Shown piece after piece: positions 1 to 62,436 of a stretch of DNA of 64,000 nucleotides (the stretch's first letter is position 1; each line of letters begins with the position of its first letter). The notes below the pieces were generated by a model that saw only the letters and a program-made list of their open reading frames with translations, was not told where the DNA came from and ran no database searches. The DNA comes from Larus michahellis (Eukaryota; Chordata; Aves; Charadriiformes; Laridae), in contig NC_133901.1 in NCBI RefSeq assembly GCF_964199755.1, positions 9,253,556 to 9,317,555 on the forward strand, in the 5' to 3' direction. The translations under genes and the position numbers were made by a program.

Positions 1-97
1 CCGGCCCCCATCTCACACCCAGGGAGGGAGGCGGATGCTGGGGTGGCAGGATCGGGGCTGCCCCCGCCTGCTGCCGTGGCCAGGGCTCCTTGCTCAC

Positions 98-841
98 TGT
101 CACGGGTGGAGTTACGCACTTCACTCGTAGACAGAAGCAGCAATACGTTTATTGATACAAACCAACAATTTAACAAAGTTTGATAGTAAACGTGCCGATG
201 TTTTGACAAGGTCCAATGGCAAGGCACACTTGGTTATTTACTGCGTGGAGGACAGGGTCAGACAGAACTGCCAGGGAGACCTTCCCGTTGAGTTGAGGTT
301 CAGAAAGGACCCCCTTGCTTTCTAAATGCTTTCTCAGAGTCTGGGTGTAGCTGGATCCAATCCTAGTCCCAGATTTGGTCAACGGTTTATGCCTAAAGGA
401 TTATACATGCACAATCAATCCTTTATATCACTTAGCTAAGAATTTCAAAGTTCACCATGGTATTAGTCACTTACCGAGGACCTGTTGCAGTAAGGAATCT
501 CTCAACCTCGAGGAGTGGCCTTGAGAGGCGTTCCTACCCAAGGGGACATCCTGCCATGCGAGAGAACTCCAAAGGCTCTTGGGCTGTTCACTGTTTATGC
601 GGGTAAGGCGTTTGACTTATAGCCGTATTTGCATATTGACCACGGTACGAGTATTGTGGTTAGATGGGCGAACTGCTCTAATTAGCCCTTGGGTAACATG
701 TTGTTGTCTGTCTCCCCAAAACAAGTTTTAAGCCAGATGCAGCCCTCACGACTAGATGCACCATTATGACCACCACAGGGGGTTATTGCTTGGGTTACGG
801 GAGATAAAGGTCAGTTTGGGAGGAGGGAACACACCGTCACA
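98..841 (-). mobile_element. Solo LTR of an avian endogenous retrovirus with 5-bp target duplication
   Basis: On the minus strand the unit starts TGTGACGG and ends CCGTGACA, so its ends form an 8-bp inverted repeat with one mismatch and the TG...CA typical of LTRs. It is flanked by identical 5-bp copies of CTCAC (93-97 and 842-846), as an integrase leaves. An AATAAA lies at 153-148 near the 3' end, and a TATAAGT box-like site at 621-615. The interior contains no coding frame of note, and no retroviral internal sequence adjoins it on either side, so it is a solo LTR left by recombination. A 5-bp duplication suits ERVL- or ERV1-type elements; the family was not identified by search. Confidence 0.72.
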
Positions 842-846
842 CTCAC

Positions 847-2789
847 ACCTGGACCAGCCAGGGGCCACCACGAGACTGTGCCCAGTACGGAGCCCCTCTG
901 AGCTTTCATACCCACAGCTGCTGATGAAACCTGACTCACCGCTGAACACGTCCTGCCATAACGCCGCAGAAGGGCACAATGCGTACAGCCAGGCTTTCCT
1001 TACCATGCACACCTGCCAAACCAAACTAAATCTAGCTTTCCCCACCCCCCCACACACTATTTTTTCTTTATTTTTAACTTCCGTATATCACATGGTGTTA
1101 AGACAAAAAGGAAAGGACATTATGGACCCACCTCTTTAGGAGCACGTACACCTGCCAGTCTGGCCCTCCCTTCACCAGCAGCGATCCAGGATGCCCAAAG
1201 ACGGGGCACTTGCAGTGACCAGGACCGTTAATGTGATGCTGCAGCACACCCAGCTACCAGTAATCACCCAGGAGATGTCCCAGCCGAGGAGAAAACCTGA
1301 GAAAGCGCTGGCTAGGGAGAGCCACGCTGGGTATCGAGGTGGGCCAGGCCAGCACGGACTCAGCACCTGGCTGGCATTGCCAAATCAGCAGGATCTCCCT
1401 GTTGGCAGCCGAGTCCAGGCAGTTCTGGCACCGGCACCTTCCGTGTTACATACATTTCCCATTGAAACAAGACTTGGTTGCATTTTGTAAGAGCTAACAA
1501 CTTTTACACGTGTCAAAATATTTCTACTATTGCCCCTTGCTGGCTCTATCTCCCAGACTCTTCTGGGATGACTAATGATGGAGCAAAGAGGTTCTTGGCG
1601 TATTCCTCTTTAGTTATAAAAAGCATATCTAAGGTCCTGCTTTCTGCAGTGAGAATCAAAAGTGGTAGGAGCAATTTCTTTGATTCTATTTCCAATCCTT
1701 TTCCAGCAACACTCTACCCCAACGGCTCCAACTTTTCCATAAATGACTTCATTATTTCCTAAACTGACCATGAACAAGCAATGCCAGGACTGCTGGAAGC
1801 AGGAGAAGGGGCCACCGTGTCCCCATGGTTCTGTTTTCTCTCATCCCTGCCAAGTGCATCTTTCAGAGAGTGGGTGGCCTGGGTCAACTTATGAAGGAGA
1901 AGGACAAATTTAGACATTTTTGTGTGCAAAAATGCAGAACCGAGACTCTGCAGTTTCAGCGCACGCTGCTTGACTGTACAGGCAGCAAATGTGGCAGGTA
2001 CAGGACAGACACCCAGCTTTTAAAAATCAGGCTCTGAGAAATAATATTTTGCACCTGAAATTCATTGCTAAGGATAATAATTACATAATAATTAATTAAG
2101 GCCAATTGCATTGACTTTAGAAATGACTGCTAAGCAAACCACCTAAAGTCAGGGATAAGGTCAAACACTACAGTGAACCACAGAAGACAAAGTGAAAAGC
2201 ACAGGCACCCCCAGCTCACTCGTCTGCTCTATTACAGCCAAAACCACTCACTCAGACACTTCCGTTTACAGAGCAGTGAAGGACTGATGCATTTTTTCTC
2301 CCTGCTGAGACTTGCAGAGGATTAATTTCAACAGCAGCCTGCTAATGACTACTCAGGGATGCTGGGATGAAGTGAGCAGGGCTGAAGCCCTTAGAGAAAT
2401 GCCTTTGAGGTACCAACTGCTGAGCTGGTGGAGCGCAAGGGGCTCGTCCCAGTGTTTTGGTGTCCCTGACCCCACACCGGTTCCCGCGGTGGGCTGATGC
2501 GGATTCCCACCCAGGCAGGGAAGACTGCATCCCGTCAGCAACCAGCCCAGCCTCAGGGTGCTCAGACCCACGGCTCAAGAAGGAAACCTAGAATAAAGTG
2601 GCTTCCACAGGCTTTCCTGCTGAGCAAGGTCACCCTGAGCTCTTGGCTGGTTCACCTCTTCAGACTCTTAAAATCCTTGGGCTGAGTTGACAAAATACCG
2701 TACCGTTATAATGGAGACGTCATTTCTTGTCAGGCCTCCTCACCCCTGCAGATGTAAGGGGTAAATATGCAGCCTCATAAGCTGCAATT
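847..2789. other. Intergenic sequence, 3' side of LEKR1, nothing recognised
   Basis: Between the solo LTR and the first CR1. Moderately GC-rich to about 1450, then AT-rich. Open frames of 60-130 codons on both strands overlap one another, lack splice context and resemble no family I know, so I call none of them. Confidence 0.5.
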
Positions 2790-3334
2790 CTGCAGAGCAA
2801 AGCTTCATGCTCTGATGAGACCCCACCTGGGGTACTGCGTCCAGCTCTGTAGTCCTCAACACAAGAATGACATGGACCTGTTGCAGCAGGTCCAGCGGAG
2901 GGCCACAAAGACGATAGGAGGCTGGAGCCCCTCTGCTGTGAGGACAGGCTGAGAGAGTTGGGGTTGTTCAGCCTGGAGAAGAGAAGGCTCCAGGGAGACC
3001 TTAGAGCCCCTTCCAGTCCCTAAAGGGGCTACAGGAGAGATGGGGAGGGACTCTGGATCAGGGAGTGTTATGATGGGACATGGGGTAACGGCCTCAAACC
3101 GAAAGAGGGGAGATTTAGATTAGATATTAGGAAGAAATTCTTGACTGTGAGGGTGGTGAGCCCCTGGCCCAGGTTGCCCAGAGCAGCTGTGGCTGCCCCA
3201 TCCCTGGAGGGGTTCAAGGCCAGGCTGGATGGGGCTTGGAGCAACCTGGTCTGGTGGGAGGTGTCCCTGCCCATGGCAGGGGGGTTGCAACTGGATGATC
3301 TTTAAGGCCCCTTCCAACCCGAACCATTCTGTGT
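2790..3334 (+). mobile_element. CR1 LINE, 5'-truncated 3' end
   Basis: Avian CR1 3' region in plus orientation: the stretch with CACCTGGGGTACTGCGTCC, GGTCCAGCGGAGGGCCAC, TTCAGCCTGGAGAAGAGAAG, AGGAAGAAATTCTTGACTGT and CTTCCAACCCGAACCATTCT is characteristic. The start is approximate because the copy is 5'-truncated. The open frames here are broken, so it is inactive. Its last ~225 bp closely match the copy at 5610-5841 in reverse. Confidence 0.88.
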
Positions 3335-5609
3335 GCTGAGGTGTCACTTGAGGAGACTGACCTGTTTCTGGGCTAGGATTGCACTTTAAATGATGTTTAA
3401 GAACAGCCCTGTCCACGCTGGTCACTAACCTCGAAGTTTGCCGTGAAACCCACAACTCCTGGGAGCACACCTCGCATCACCTGCGCTTTTCACCACACGT
3501 ACATTTAGACTTGCCAGGGGTGTTAGCATGGCAGCCTGGCTAACTTACAGCCCAAGCAATAATAAGTGCACTAATACCCCATTCATTGCCATTTTTGGTT
3601 TGGTTTTGGTTTTATAATGGGTATGAAAAAGGGCTGGACCTCAGGTTGTCTACATGTTTGTGCCTAGAGCAAACTGCTTCCACAACAGACCACGGAGGGA
3701 CTCTCACAATCGTAATCCTGCCACGCTCTCTGACCTAGCGGCTTAATTATATTCTTTTGTACTTTGTCCAAAAGTTGTTTGCATCATTAAAGACCTTTTA
3801 CACGCCGCTGACTGCAGCTGGCTTTCTTCGTGTGCACAGCAATCAACTTCTTATTTATACCAAATTGTTCTTTTAACTCTTACATCAGGGAATTCAGAAG
3901 CTTTGAAGCACTTCCAGCCTCCTCCGATGCACGTGCCCGAAGCCGGCTCCATCTGCCGCTGCCGTCCTCCCCGCGCCGTGCCCTGCGCCTGACGTGACGG
4001 CCAGCACGGGGTCCAGCACCAAGTCACGCCAGAGAGCGTTTTCCTGCCCTGGGAGAGTTTCAGATTTCCACAAGTAAGAAAACAAAAAGTGAAACTTTCC
4101 AGGGTTGCTGAAATGCAATCCCATATGTTTCAACTTTCGGTTTGAATTCCAGCCTCTTTCATTTTTACCACAATTAAGTCGCTAATTGAATCCTGTATTT
4201 TATCCAAAAGGAATCAAATATAAATTTAAAATAAAAAGTTAACACTCAGTAGTGTCAAAACAGGGTATTCCATCAACCTGAAAAACATCAAATGTCTTTT
4301 TGGAAATAGGCGGCTCCCCAAAATAAACCATTTCCTATAAATTTGTGGGTTTGAGGAACCAGGAAAACCAGGTTTTATAGATTAAAACAGCTCTGTGTCA
4401 TCCCTCGTGTGCTCCTGACATTTAGAAAGCGATTGATTTTTAGGAGATATAAAAATCCACCCAGCTTTCAGAGCAGCCAGCATCACTCTACATCCTATTA
4501 AAAGAACAAGCACGGGTAACAGGAGAGTAAGGGATAGATGGCACCCGCAGCGTGATTCAGGACTGCTCTTTTATCCTCTGGTATGTTAGGTTATGACTCA
4601 CGCAAAAAGATAATAGTTAAATGTGATTTTTGAAGAGGCTGGTGCAGCGCTCAGACCTGAGACAGTGACATTTTCTGGTGCAATCAGACAAGTGTCACGA
4701 CGAAAAACTGCTGCTGGTTTATTCGCACATCCATTTTGTTCCTAATTTTGTTGAGCGTGTGACAGCAAACAGAGGATAAATTAAAAAAAAAAAACCCGAG
4801 TAGGACACCTGTTTATTCATGACCCATGGACACGGGGATGTGCTGGTGTCTCACAAGCAGCCAAACCGCCGCGTAGGGAGGAGACGGAACCGCTCTCGTT
4901 CCTCTCCCTGTGCCCAAGTTTGGGGCTGCCCTGCTCACAGCTCAGCACCTCAGTGTCACTTCCAGCCCGCAGCGCAAGGAGCCAGGCGAATACACAGCTG
5001 TTCCACCGTGTGACGGGCCAACAGCGTAAAACCTGCAATGTATGGACTAGGCAGAAGGTGGCCATGTACAGTAAAAGGGTAAAGAAGGAAGGCAACGTGC
5101 ACAGCGCAGTTAGCCCCCTAATAACAGCCAAGCCTGATAATGACATAATTTTGCCAGCCTGCCGGTCTTCTCAGTTTTAATGAGTTCGCATGGAGCGATG
5201 TACCCCCAGCCCCGCACGTGGCCGGGGTGGGACGGCGGGCAGGGCTGGTCCCACTGCAGCACGATGTTCCCACCAAGCTCTGCTCCACCTCTCATGGACA
5301 CCTGGGCCTTTACTGCAGCTCAGCCTCCACTCCCTGCCTTAGCTCCCACCTGACCCCCCAATTCTGCTTTGAATCTTCAAACTCTTGTTGTGTCAAGCCC
5401 CAAGAGGTTTGTTGCTCCAGAGCAACCCCTCACGTCCCTGTAGAGGGATCAAAGGCAACTCACGCTCCCCTGCCACGGAGCCCAGCAGCCAGAAGTCAAT
5501 TCTTTGAGACAGCAATTTGTACTGAGAAGCTCTTTAAAGCATTCTTCAGAGAGACACGAAACTGCCTTTGTGTCAAATGAATTGCTGAAGTCTACTTCAG
5601 CAAAGAACA
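3335..5609. other. Intergenic sequence between two CR1 copies, nothing recognised
   Basis: Mostly AT-rich, with GC-richer patches near 3900-4050 and 4820-5480. No exon with a convincing acceptor/donor pair and no known repeat was seen. Confidence 0.5.
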
Positions 5610-5841
5610 GGAATCATGGAATCATTGAATGATTGGAGTTGGAAGGGACCTTAAAGAGCATCCAGTTCCACCCCCCCGCCCTGGGCAGGGACACCTCCCA
5701 CCAGACCAGGTTGCTCCAAGCCCCATCCAGCCTGGCCTTGAACCCCTCCAGGGACGGGGCAGCCACAGCTTCTCCGGACAACCTGGGCCAGGGGCTCACC
5801 ACCCTCACAGTCAAGAATTTCTTCCTGATATCTCATCTAAA
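5610..5841 (-). mobile_element. CR1 LINE, short 3' fragment
   Basis: Reads as the reverse complement of a CR1 3' end: it begins with GAATCATGGAATCATTGAAT, the complement of the CR1 tail, continues through CACCAGACCAGGTTGCTCCA and TCCAGCCTGGCCTTGAACCC, and stops at TTTCTTCCTGATATC. Same subfamily as the copy at 2790-3334, with only scattered differences. Confidence 0.9.
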
Positions 5842-7206
5842 TGCAGCGATGGAGCACACAAAAAGGGCTTTCTGTCTCATGAAATGTATGGGGATAACGT
5901 ATAATATGCATTGTAGGTGCTTTTTGTCTTAATAATTTTTAAAAGCAGAATTTTCAAAAAGTTCTAAATATTCTTTTATGGACTTTTCCAGGGGAAGCAC
6001 ACTGTGAAGGACTGTCCATTTAAACCAGAGTAAAGCAAAACATAACAGGCTGCTGTGATCGACATTCCCCAGTTAACTTCAAGGTAACATGTACTTGCTC
6101 TTTCCAGTGAAGCTCGGGTGGAACTGAACTCGTTTTTGCTGCACAGTTATGGGATCCACTCAGCTATAACAGAAGGTGTCACTTTGGTAGGCTGCTCAGT
6201 GACCATCCTTTGCTTACTGGGAAGAAATACAGTCACATCCTGGCATTGACCTTAATTCACCACTCGTTCAAGGCTCCAGATGGAAAACTGCAAGGAGGGA
6301 CCGCGTGTCGCGCGGTTGTTTCAGCGGACAGAGGGTATCTCTGGAGAGACAAGCAAAAATAATCTGCGGGAACTGGCCATGCTTGCTTGGAAGAGTGTTT
6401 TTTTTTTTCATTATCTGGGAACAGTTCACAGTGCAATGCCAGATGCTCATATTTTCCACCACACAAATTATATTTCCGGTGTTAAAATCTCTTCAACATT
6501 AATCTTTTGCAGTGCCCTTTTTATTATCCTATCAAAATTAATTTTGTACTATGCTTTGAGGATGAAGAAAAACCCACATAAGTGCTACGCATATTTGGTT
6601 ATATTGTTTCACACCATTACAGTTGCATATGGAGTTTATTCTTCCTCCAGTAGAATACACTTAATCACCTATAACAATTAAAGACAGAATCAAACACCAA
6701 GTCCCCATTTAAAATAACTAAGAATAAAAGATGCGTGGGTTTTCTCTGAGAAAGGAAATTTCCCCAGACTCATTCTTCTGCTCTTTCTTTTGTATTAAAA
6801 ATGCACAGTGCTTCTGCAGCACACTGCAGGCTTTAAAGGAAACGAGTCATAAAACACTGGGAGCGAAATCAAGAATTTAAAGCAAAGAATATCTCGCAGC
6901 ACAACCGTTTCTTTAAATGAAAAGAAAGGCAGTCCATCTTTTTTTTTTTCTGATTAATACATTTTAATGACCTACGGCATTGGGTCTGGCTCCTGTTTCT
7001 ATTTTCATACACTTCCAATGCTGCTAAGATACTACGATGCTTTTTTCTGAAGTCTAATTTCTTCCTTCATGGAAAAACTCCATATGCAAGCCACAGGCTG
7101 GGATCCCAGATCATACACACCAACTCAGTTAAAGATCTATTTATCATTTTTAATACATGAGGCACATCGCTGCTTTATTTTGTAATATCCTATTAGGAAT
7201 AAAAGT

Positions 7207-7276
7207 TTGATACATATGGCAAGCACTTATATCTATGACACATGTGGCAAGCACTTTGACACATATGGAAAGCAAT
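7207..7276. repeat. Imperfect tandem repeat, about three copies of ACATATGGCAAGCACTT-like unit
   Basis: TACATATGGCAAGCACTTAT, then ACACATGTGGCAAGCACTTT, then ACACATATGGAAAGCAATAA occur in head-to-tail order with uneven spacing. This is a short local duplication without other recognisable context. Confidence 0.65.
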
Positions 7277-10040
7277 AATTTCGTCACCTGTCAAAGGAGC
7301 AGCAAGACAGCTCCATGTCACCAGAGATGGATTTGACTCTTTCTGTACTATTGTCTGTGGAGAACACAGAAATTTTGGGGCACCTTTCAGTGAAAAGTGA
7401 TGACCCATAACAAGGCATAGACTGACTGCTCCAGTGAGTGACCTGGGATAGGGAGTGTGTCTGGGGAAAGCCCAGGCTCTCCTGCCCCAGCTTCCCACGG
7501 GCTGGATCCGAGCCATTTCTTGTCCAACGGCCGTCAGTTTGCATTTATAACATGTGCTTGAAATAACGCGCCTGGCTCTTATTGTACATACTGTGGGCTC
7601 TGATGCTCATCAACACTTGAGTTAAGTTTGCTTTTCCCAAGGCAGCCCGTGGAGCCTACATGGTAGGTGCTTCCAATGCTGCCCAAGAACTCAGCTCCCT
7701 GATCTCCCGGGAGTCCAGGCTACATGTAGGTACTTGATCACTCTTTCCTGTTCTTTTCTGCCCCTCTTCCAGAGTGAACAAGCAAGTTCCTTCTGAGATG
7801 AAGCCAAGGCACAGCTCTGAGCACAGCTAGCGTCAAGGACTGTCCCCAGAAGAGGCCCTGTCCTACTGTCCTGCAGGACGTCCCCTGTTCAAAGCTTTCC
7901 CCCTCCAGACTACATTGGCCGTGTCCATCTGCTTTTTACATCCTGAGATGCCAGTCTTTAGCCAGAAGAGGACAACCCCTATACTGCAGTTGTCTAAATA
8001 TTGCTCACTTGTTCTTCTGCGGCAGCCAAGCATCAGTGCGGATCCACACTGCTTGTGTAAGCCCTGCAAGCCAGAAACTCCAGCTTATCTCATTTGCACC
8101 TTCTACAGAGACACTGGCAGAGCAAAGGCCTGGCCTGAGGCTGGGGAGCTCTCCCCACTGAACACAGGATGAGGCAGCAGCTTAAAAGGAGCGTTCAGAA
8201 AGCACATGCAGAAGTTTGAGGCATCTTAAAAGGACGTTGCTGTTGCTTTCTATGCCAGAAACACTGTGATGGCTCCACTTGCCCTGTCCCACCTTGGCTT
8301 TGGATAGTGCCCTGCATTTCCCCTTCCATCACACAGATACACCTGCTTTCTCCATCCATAATGATGGTTTTGCACTCAAGAGACAGTTAGCCAAACCACA
8401 AACGATGCCTCATGCTCACACGAAACCTCCTCTAAAGCATCAGACCAGTATTAGTGACTCTTACTTTCATGCCCAGAGGAATCGGGGTAGGCATGGTGGG
8501 CAGGCTGGAGAGGGCAAGCGTGGGGCAGTGCTGGCCAGCACAGCCCACAGCGCCCAGTTCAGCCACCCTGCGGGCTGCCAGGGGACGCAACCTCGCCACA
8601 GGCTCCTTTTCCCATCCACAAACCCACGAGTGTGACAGCAGTCCACTCGCAGCCTGCACCCAGACTCTTCTGCTTCCTCCTAACGATGCTGTGCTCAGCT
8701 ATCACGTGTAGACTCTCTCCAGTTAATAGTAACACACTAAATATTTGAAACTTCCCTGGAAGTGAAGGCTACCGGATAAAAATAAATGGATAAATTTGGT
8801 AATAACACAGTATGTTAGCGCATTGGATGCAAACTGGCAGCCTGCTAGTGGGATTAATAATTTATGGAAAGATTTAGGACTGTACGAGCTACTATTCTTG
8901 ATCAGGCAACAATATCAGCTCTGTCAAGGAAGAAACAGAAGCCTTTGCATTAGGCAAGAACAAGACAACCCGTTGCCATGGGACGTTTTCTTGTAACCTT
9001 GAGAAGTGAAAGGATGGCTTACTGCCTACAGCCAGCGGGTCAGGATCCCACAGAGGCAGATTTGTTTCAAGCTTGGAGGTTTTTTTTTTAGTATTCCCTT
9101 GTGCCATGAGTCCTAGAGTGCAAGGTCCAGCATACGAAAAACCTATTCATAAATGACACCGCTTCTACAAGACGCATTGCCTCCAGGAAGTTTTACTTCC
9201 TGAAAATGTGGTGATATAATTAGGTGTCTACATTCTCTTTCTGCTGGTGTGTTTCATCCCATTACAAGAAATACTCTGTAAACTTTCCTTGACTACGTGA
9301 AATTAATTTAATTGTTTTTAAAAGCTGGTAAAAAAGGTTTCCTGACATTTATATATTTTGCTTATTGCTTAGCAGCAGGAGTTCTGGGTTTCTGGGAGGG
9401 AGGGGAAATAAGGGAAATATTCGTTCTTGACTTGGTTTGCAGCCATGATTTATACACTCCCTCATGCTAGAAACATTATTTCTGTGATTGCTCTCATTAT
9501 TTTACGTGCTATTCCTCCTCTCTTTACAATTTATGACCACGCAGTCATTCTTTACTCCTGCTGCTGCTAGAGGACATAAACACCAAAGCAGTGGACAAGA
9601 GCCCAGATTTTGAATCTGACCTGTTTGCACAGCCCCAGCCGCACAAGGGGAGGAACGGCTGCTACCACATGGAGTGGGGGAAACACTCTCTTACCGAAGA
9701 CACAAACTGAAACAGAAGAGGTTGCTTTCCACATCTGTGCTCTGGCTTTGCTTTAAGCACAGAGCCGTTACTGCGCAGCGGTGATCTCCAGCCAGCAGAA
9801 CCGTCCACAGGTGAAGTCCCACCTGTTCTTTGATATAAACATTCCAGCGTTAAACTCCAGATTACGACATCAGCTACCACAGGGTTCACCGTGACACCTG
9901 TTCCACAGCTACACAAGGGTGTAAAATTATGTAATAGCATTTACTGGATTTACATTCTTTAAAAATTCTCATAAGACTGTAAATACAACCAAAGTTCATC
10001 TAAAAATTTTATGAAAAATCTACCTAATAGAGCTCTGGAG

Positions 10041-10068
10041 CTCATAATTTTAAGCTCATAATTTTAAG
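10041..10068. repeat. Two exact tandem copies of a 14-bp unit
   Basis: CTCATAATTTTAAG is present twice in direct succession. This is a simple local slippage duplication. Confidence 0.7.
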
Positions 10069-12411
10069 AACTGCCTCAATGAAAACCTATTACTTCAGCA
10101 CAGAAAGACTGCGGGTGGACAGTGGAATAGCAATTTTCAAGCTTGAAGGAGTCAGGATCTTTTCTAAACACAAGATCAGCATCACCACCGACCAGAGAAG
10201 GGGACCATCCCACCATCCTCTAAACAGGCCTTTGGGAGTGCTCCCCATCCCTTCTTTCTACATTCGTGGAATTGCTAAAAAATTAATTTCCCGAGGCTTA
10301 CATTTCACAGTGGAATTGCCTTCACATCTTTGATATTTCCAATTTTTAACATCCTTAAGAAAAATACAAATATCTGAGCAAAGTCAGCAGGTCCTGTAGA
10401 CAGTTCCCACTGTTTCCCAGTTATCTTGGTTGCGCTTAAGACTCACTGTCACCATTGCCTAATTAATTTGTCAATTGGTATTGAGCACAATCCCAGTCGA
10501 GTAAAACTAGAGGAGAGGTGGATGCAGCCTATCAGCACATGCTTGGGCTGGAAGCTACAGCCGGGGCCTTCTGCATCAGGGAAGGCAAGGTGGCCACCAG
10601 GCCTCCTGTTGAGACAAAACTGAGGAAAGCTGAAAGGTGAATCGTCAGACTCAGATCACCACCAAGCTGAGTCCACGCTCTCCTGGGGACAGTATTCGTG
10701 TTTGATTCTAACACTCCCCCAATTAGCAAATTTTTGGCAACAGTTTCTTTGGGGTCAGTGCATAAGACGGTCAAGTTCGGGTCCTTTCAATCTGCCAGGC
10801 GACTGCAGAGCACCTACACCACCTCTATGCAGCAGCAGCTACCAGAGTAACTTCTGCAATACTGATTTTTTTGTTGCTTTTGGAATTTGTGAATAGAGGA
10901 TTTTTCAGCTTTTGGATACACTCTGCTACCACTGAAATCAGGTAAGGCTTACTGATGGTTTCAGTGGGAACAAAAGCTAAGACAAAGTGTCCTTTCAAAT
11001 CTAGACCCAGAGGCTCTATCTACAATGGCCATTTCTTTCACTGATTGTATTGAATAAAATGCATTCCCTGCCATGACATTGGATTCAACGAAACTTTTCT
11101 GATTTTCTCCATCACTGAAGAGAGACTCTCTCATCACTCAGAAATAACAGGAAGGTCAAGGTTCATGGTGCAATTATAAATGTATTTGGGTTTACAAGTA
11201 AAGCGTCCTGTGAAGAAGCAACTCCATGACTCCAAGCGAAGAGCAAGCCCAGTCCCAAAACCTAAACAGAAGCAAGCAATTTCAGTCATCATCATCTACC
11301 TGTTCATATGCACCCTCTGAGAGTCTCCAAAATGTTCCCCTCTAACTTACCTCCCACAGAGTTTCAGTCCAAGTCACAGCTGATGGTCTCAGAAGAAGAT
11401 GAACAGCGATCTTTCAAGAGAAGCGACTCTCGGGGCACTGGGGGCACTGACAGGGCTGAACTGCCCCCATACCTGGGGCTCCCACCTCTGCACTGCTGCC
11501 ACCAGCCCGGGAGCTCAGCCCCAAGCTCCTGCCCCAGCCCAAGCCCTTGCCCAAGCTGGGTCTACATGGTAGGTCTACCTCTGCCCAGAGGACTTGCCAG
11601 GATGACTTGGGCCTGCTTCATCACTTCTCCTTGCCTGATGAGCACTAGACTGTCACCAGTAGTGGTTACTATCACCAAATCGGCCCTGTTTGCGCTTATC
11701 TGACCAAAAAAATTGAGTATCTGGTCTCACATTAAGTAAAATCTCAGACTACGTCTGTGCTGCCCATCGCTGTTGCACGTAGCCCACCCGGTGCTCCGCA
11801 CTGACAATCTGTCCCAACCGTAGAGCTGCCTTGTTCGAAAAGCAGCTAATTCTGCAGCATCCACACTCTAACAAAGACAACCAAGACTCGTCTGGGCTTT
11901 TCATGCTCTGAAACAAACCATGGCTCCGTGTATCAAGCAGTAAAATAAAAATATTGCTCCTCCTGCGTAACAATTTTATAGAGAACTCCAGCCCGTCTCC
12001 TTTGAAGACAAAAATCATGCTTAACATAAAGACACTTTTCTGATGAAATTCAAGAGGCAACCATCTTTTGGACAAAATGTATTAAGTCTTCAACTCCTTG
12101 TTAATTAGCACAGCTTGAAGACTTGCACACAGAGGAGGCTATGTCCCTGCTGACGGCTAGTCTACCGAGCACACGGATTTGCCACGTTTTCATGCTGAGC
12201 GACGGATACTCCACAACTAGCGAGTCTCACTGACCTAAGCATATTTGCAAGTATAACACTACTCAATTAAATAATGGCAAAAATCTGATTCTAACCTAAC
12301 AAATCACATTTTTACACAGAAATGAGCAATTAAGTTACACAGGAGAACACACAAAATAGGAAAATTCCAACAAAGTGGTTTGGGAAAACAGTATCTGAAA
12401 TTGGCAATGAT

Positions 12412-12417
12412 TTTAAT
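12412..12417 (-). promoter_or_regulatory. Candidate LEKR1 polyadenylation signal (ATTAAA)
   Basis: ATTAAA on the minus strand about 260 nt past the stop codon. No AATAAA was seen on this strand within roughly 900 nt below the stop, so this is the best visible candidate, though a short AT-rich hexamer like this is expected by chance. Confidence 0.22.
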
Positions 12418-12678
12418 TACACCTACTGAAGATGTGCTATTCTTGGAGAGACGATATTTTTTCTTTTTTACTTTTCTCACCTTGAAATGTAGATAGCATG
12501 TAATTACATTGTTATGCAATGGATAAAGAAACATTATTGCATAAAAAAATATACGAAACTCTAACTTAAAGTTGCAGAATGCACGAATTGCATTGGCTAA
12601 GATTTGACCCCAGGGGTGCACGAGTAAATGGTCATTGGATGCACTGGAATGGTGTCCCATATGCTGTATAGGTAGCTG

Positions 12679-62436
<49,758 letters not shown>

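Larger units (their letters stand above)
5842..12411. other. 3' flank of LEKR1, nothing recognised apart from small tandem repeats
   Basis: Holds the tandem repeats at 7207-7276 and 10041-10068. No exon of the expected neighbour CCNL1 could be recognised on either strand. The open frame at 11308-11703 is GC-rich low-complexity sequence. Confidence 0.45.

Noticed and set aside
1..12411. Expected neighbouring gene CCNL1 downstream of LEKR1
   Set aside because: Looked for cyclin-fold or RS-rich coding sequence on both strands; none recognised. The neighbour probably lies outside the window.
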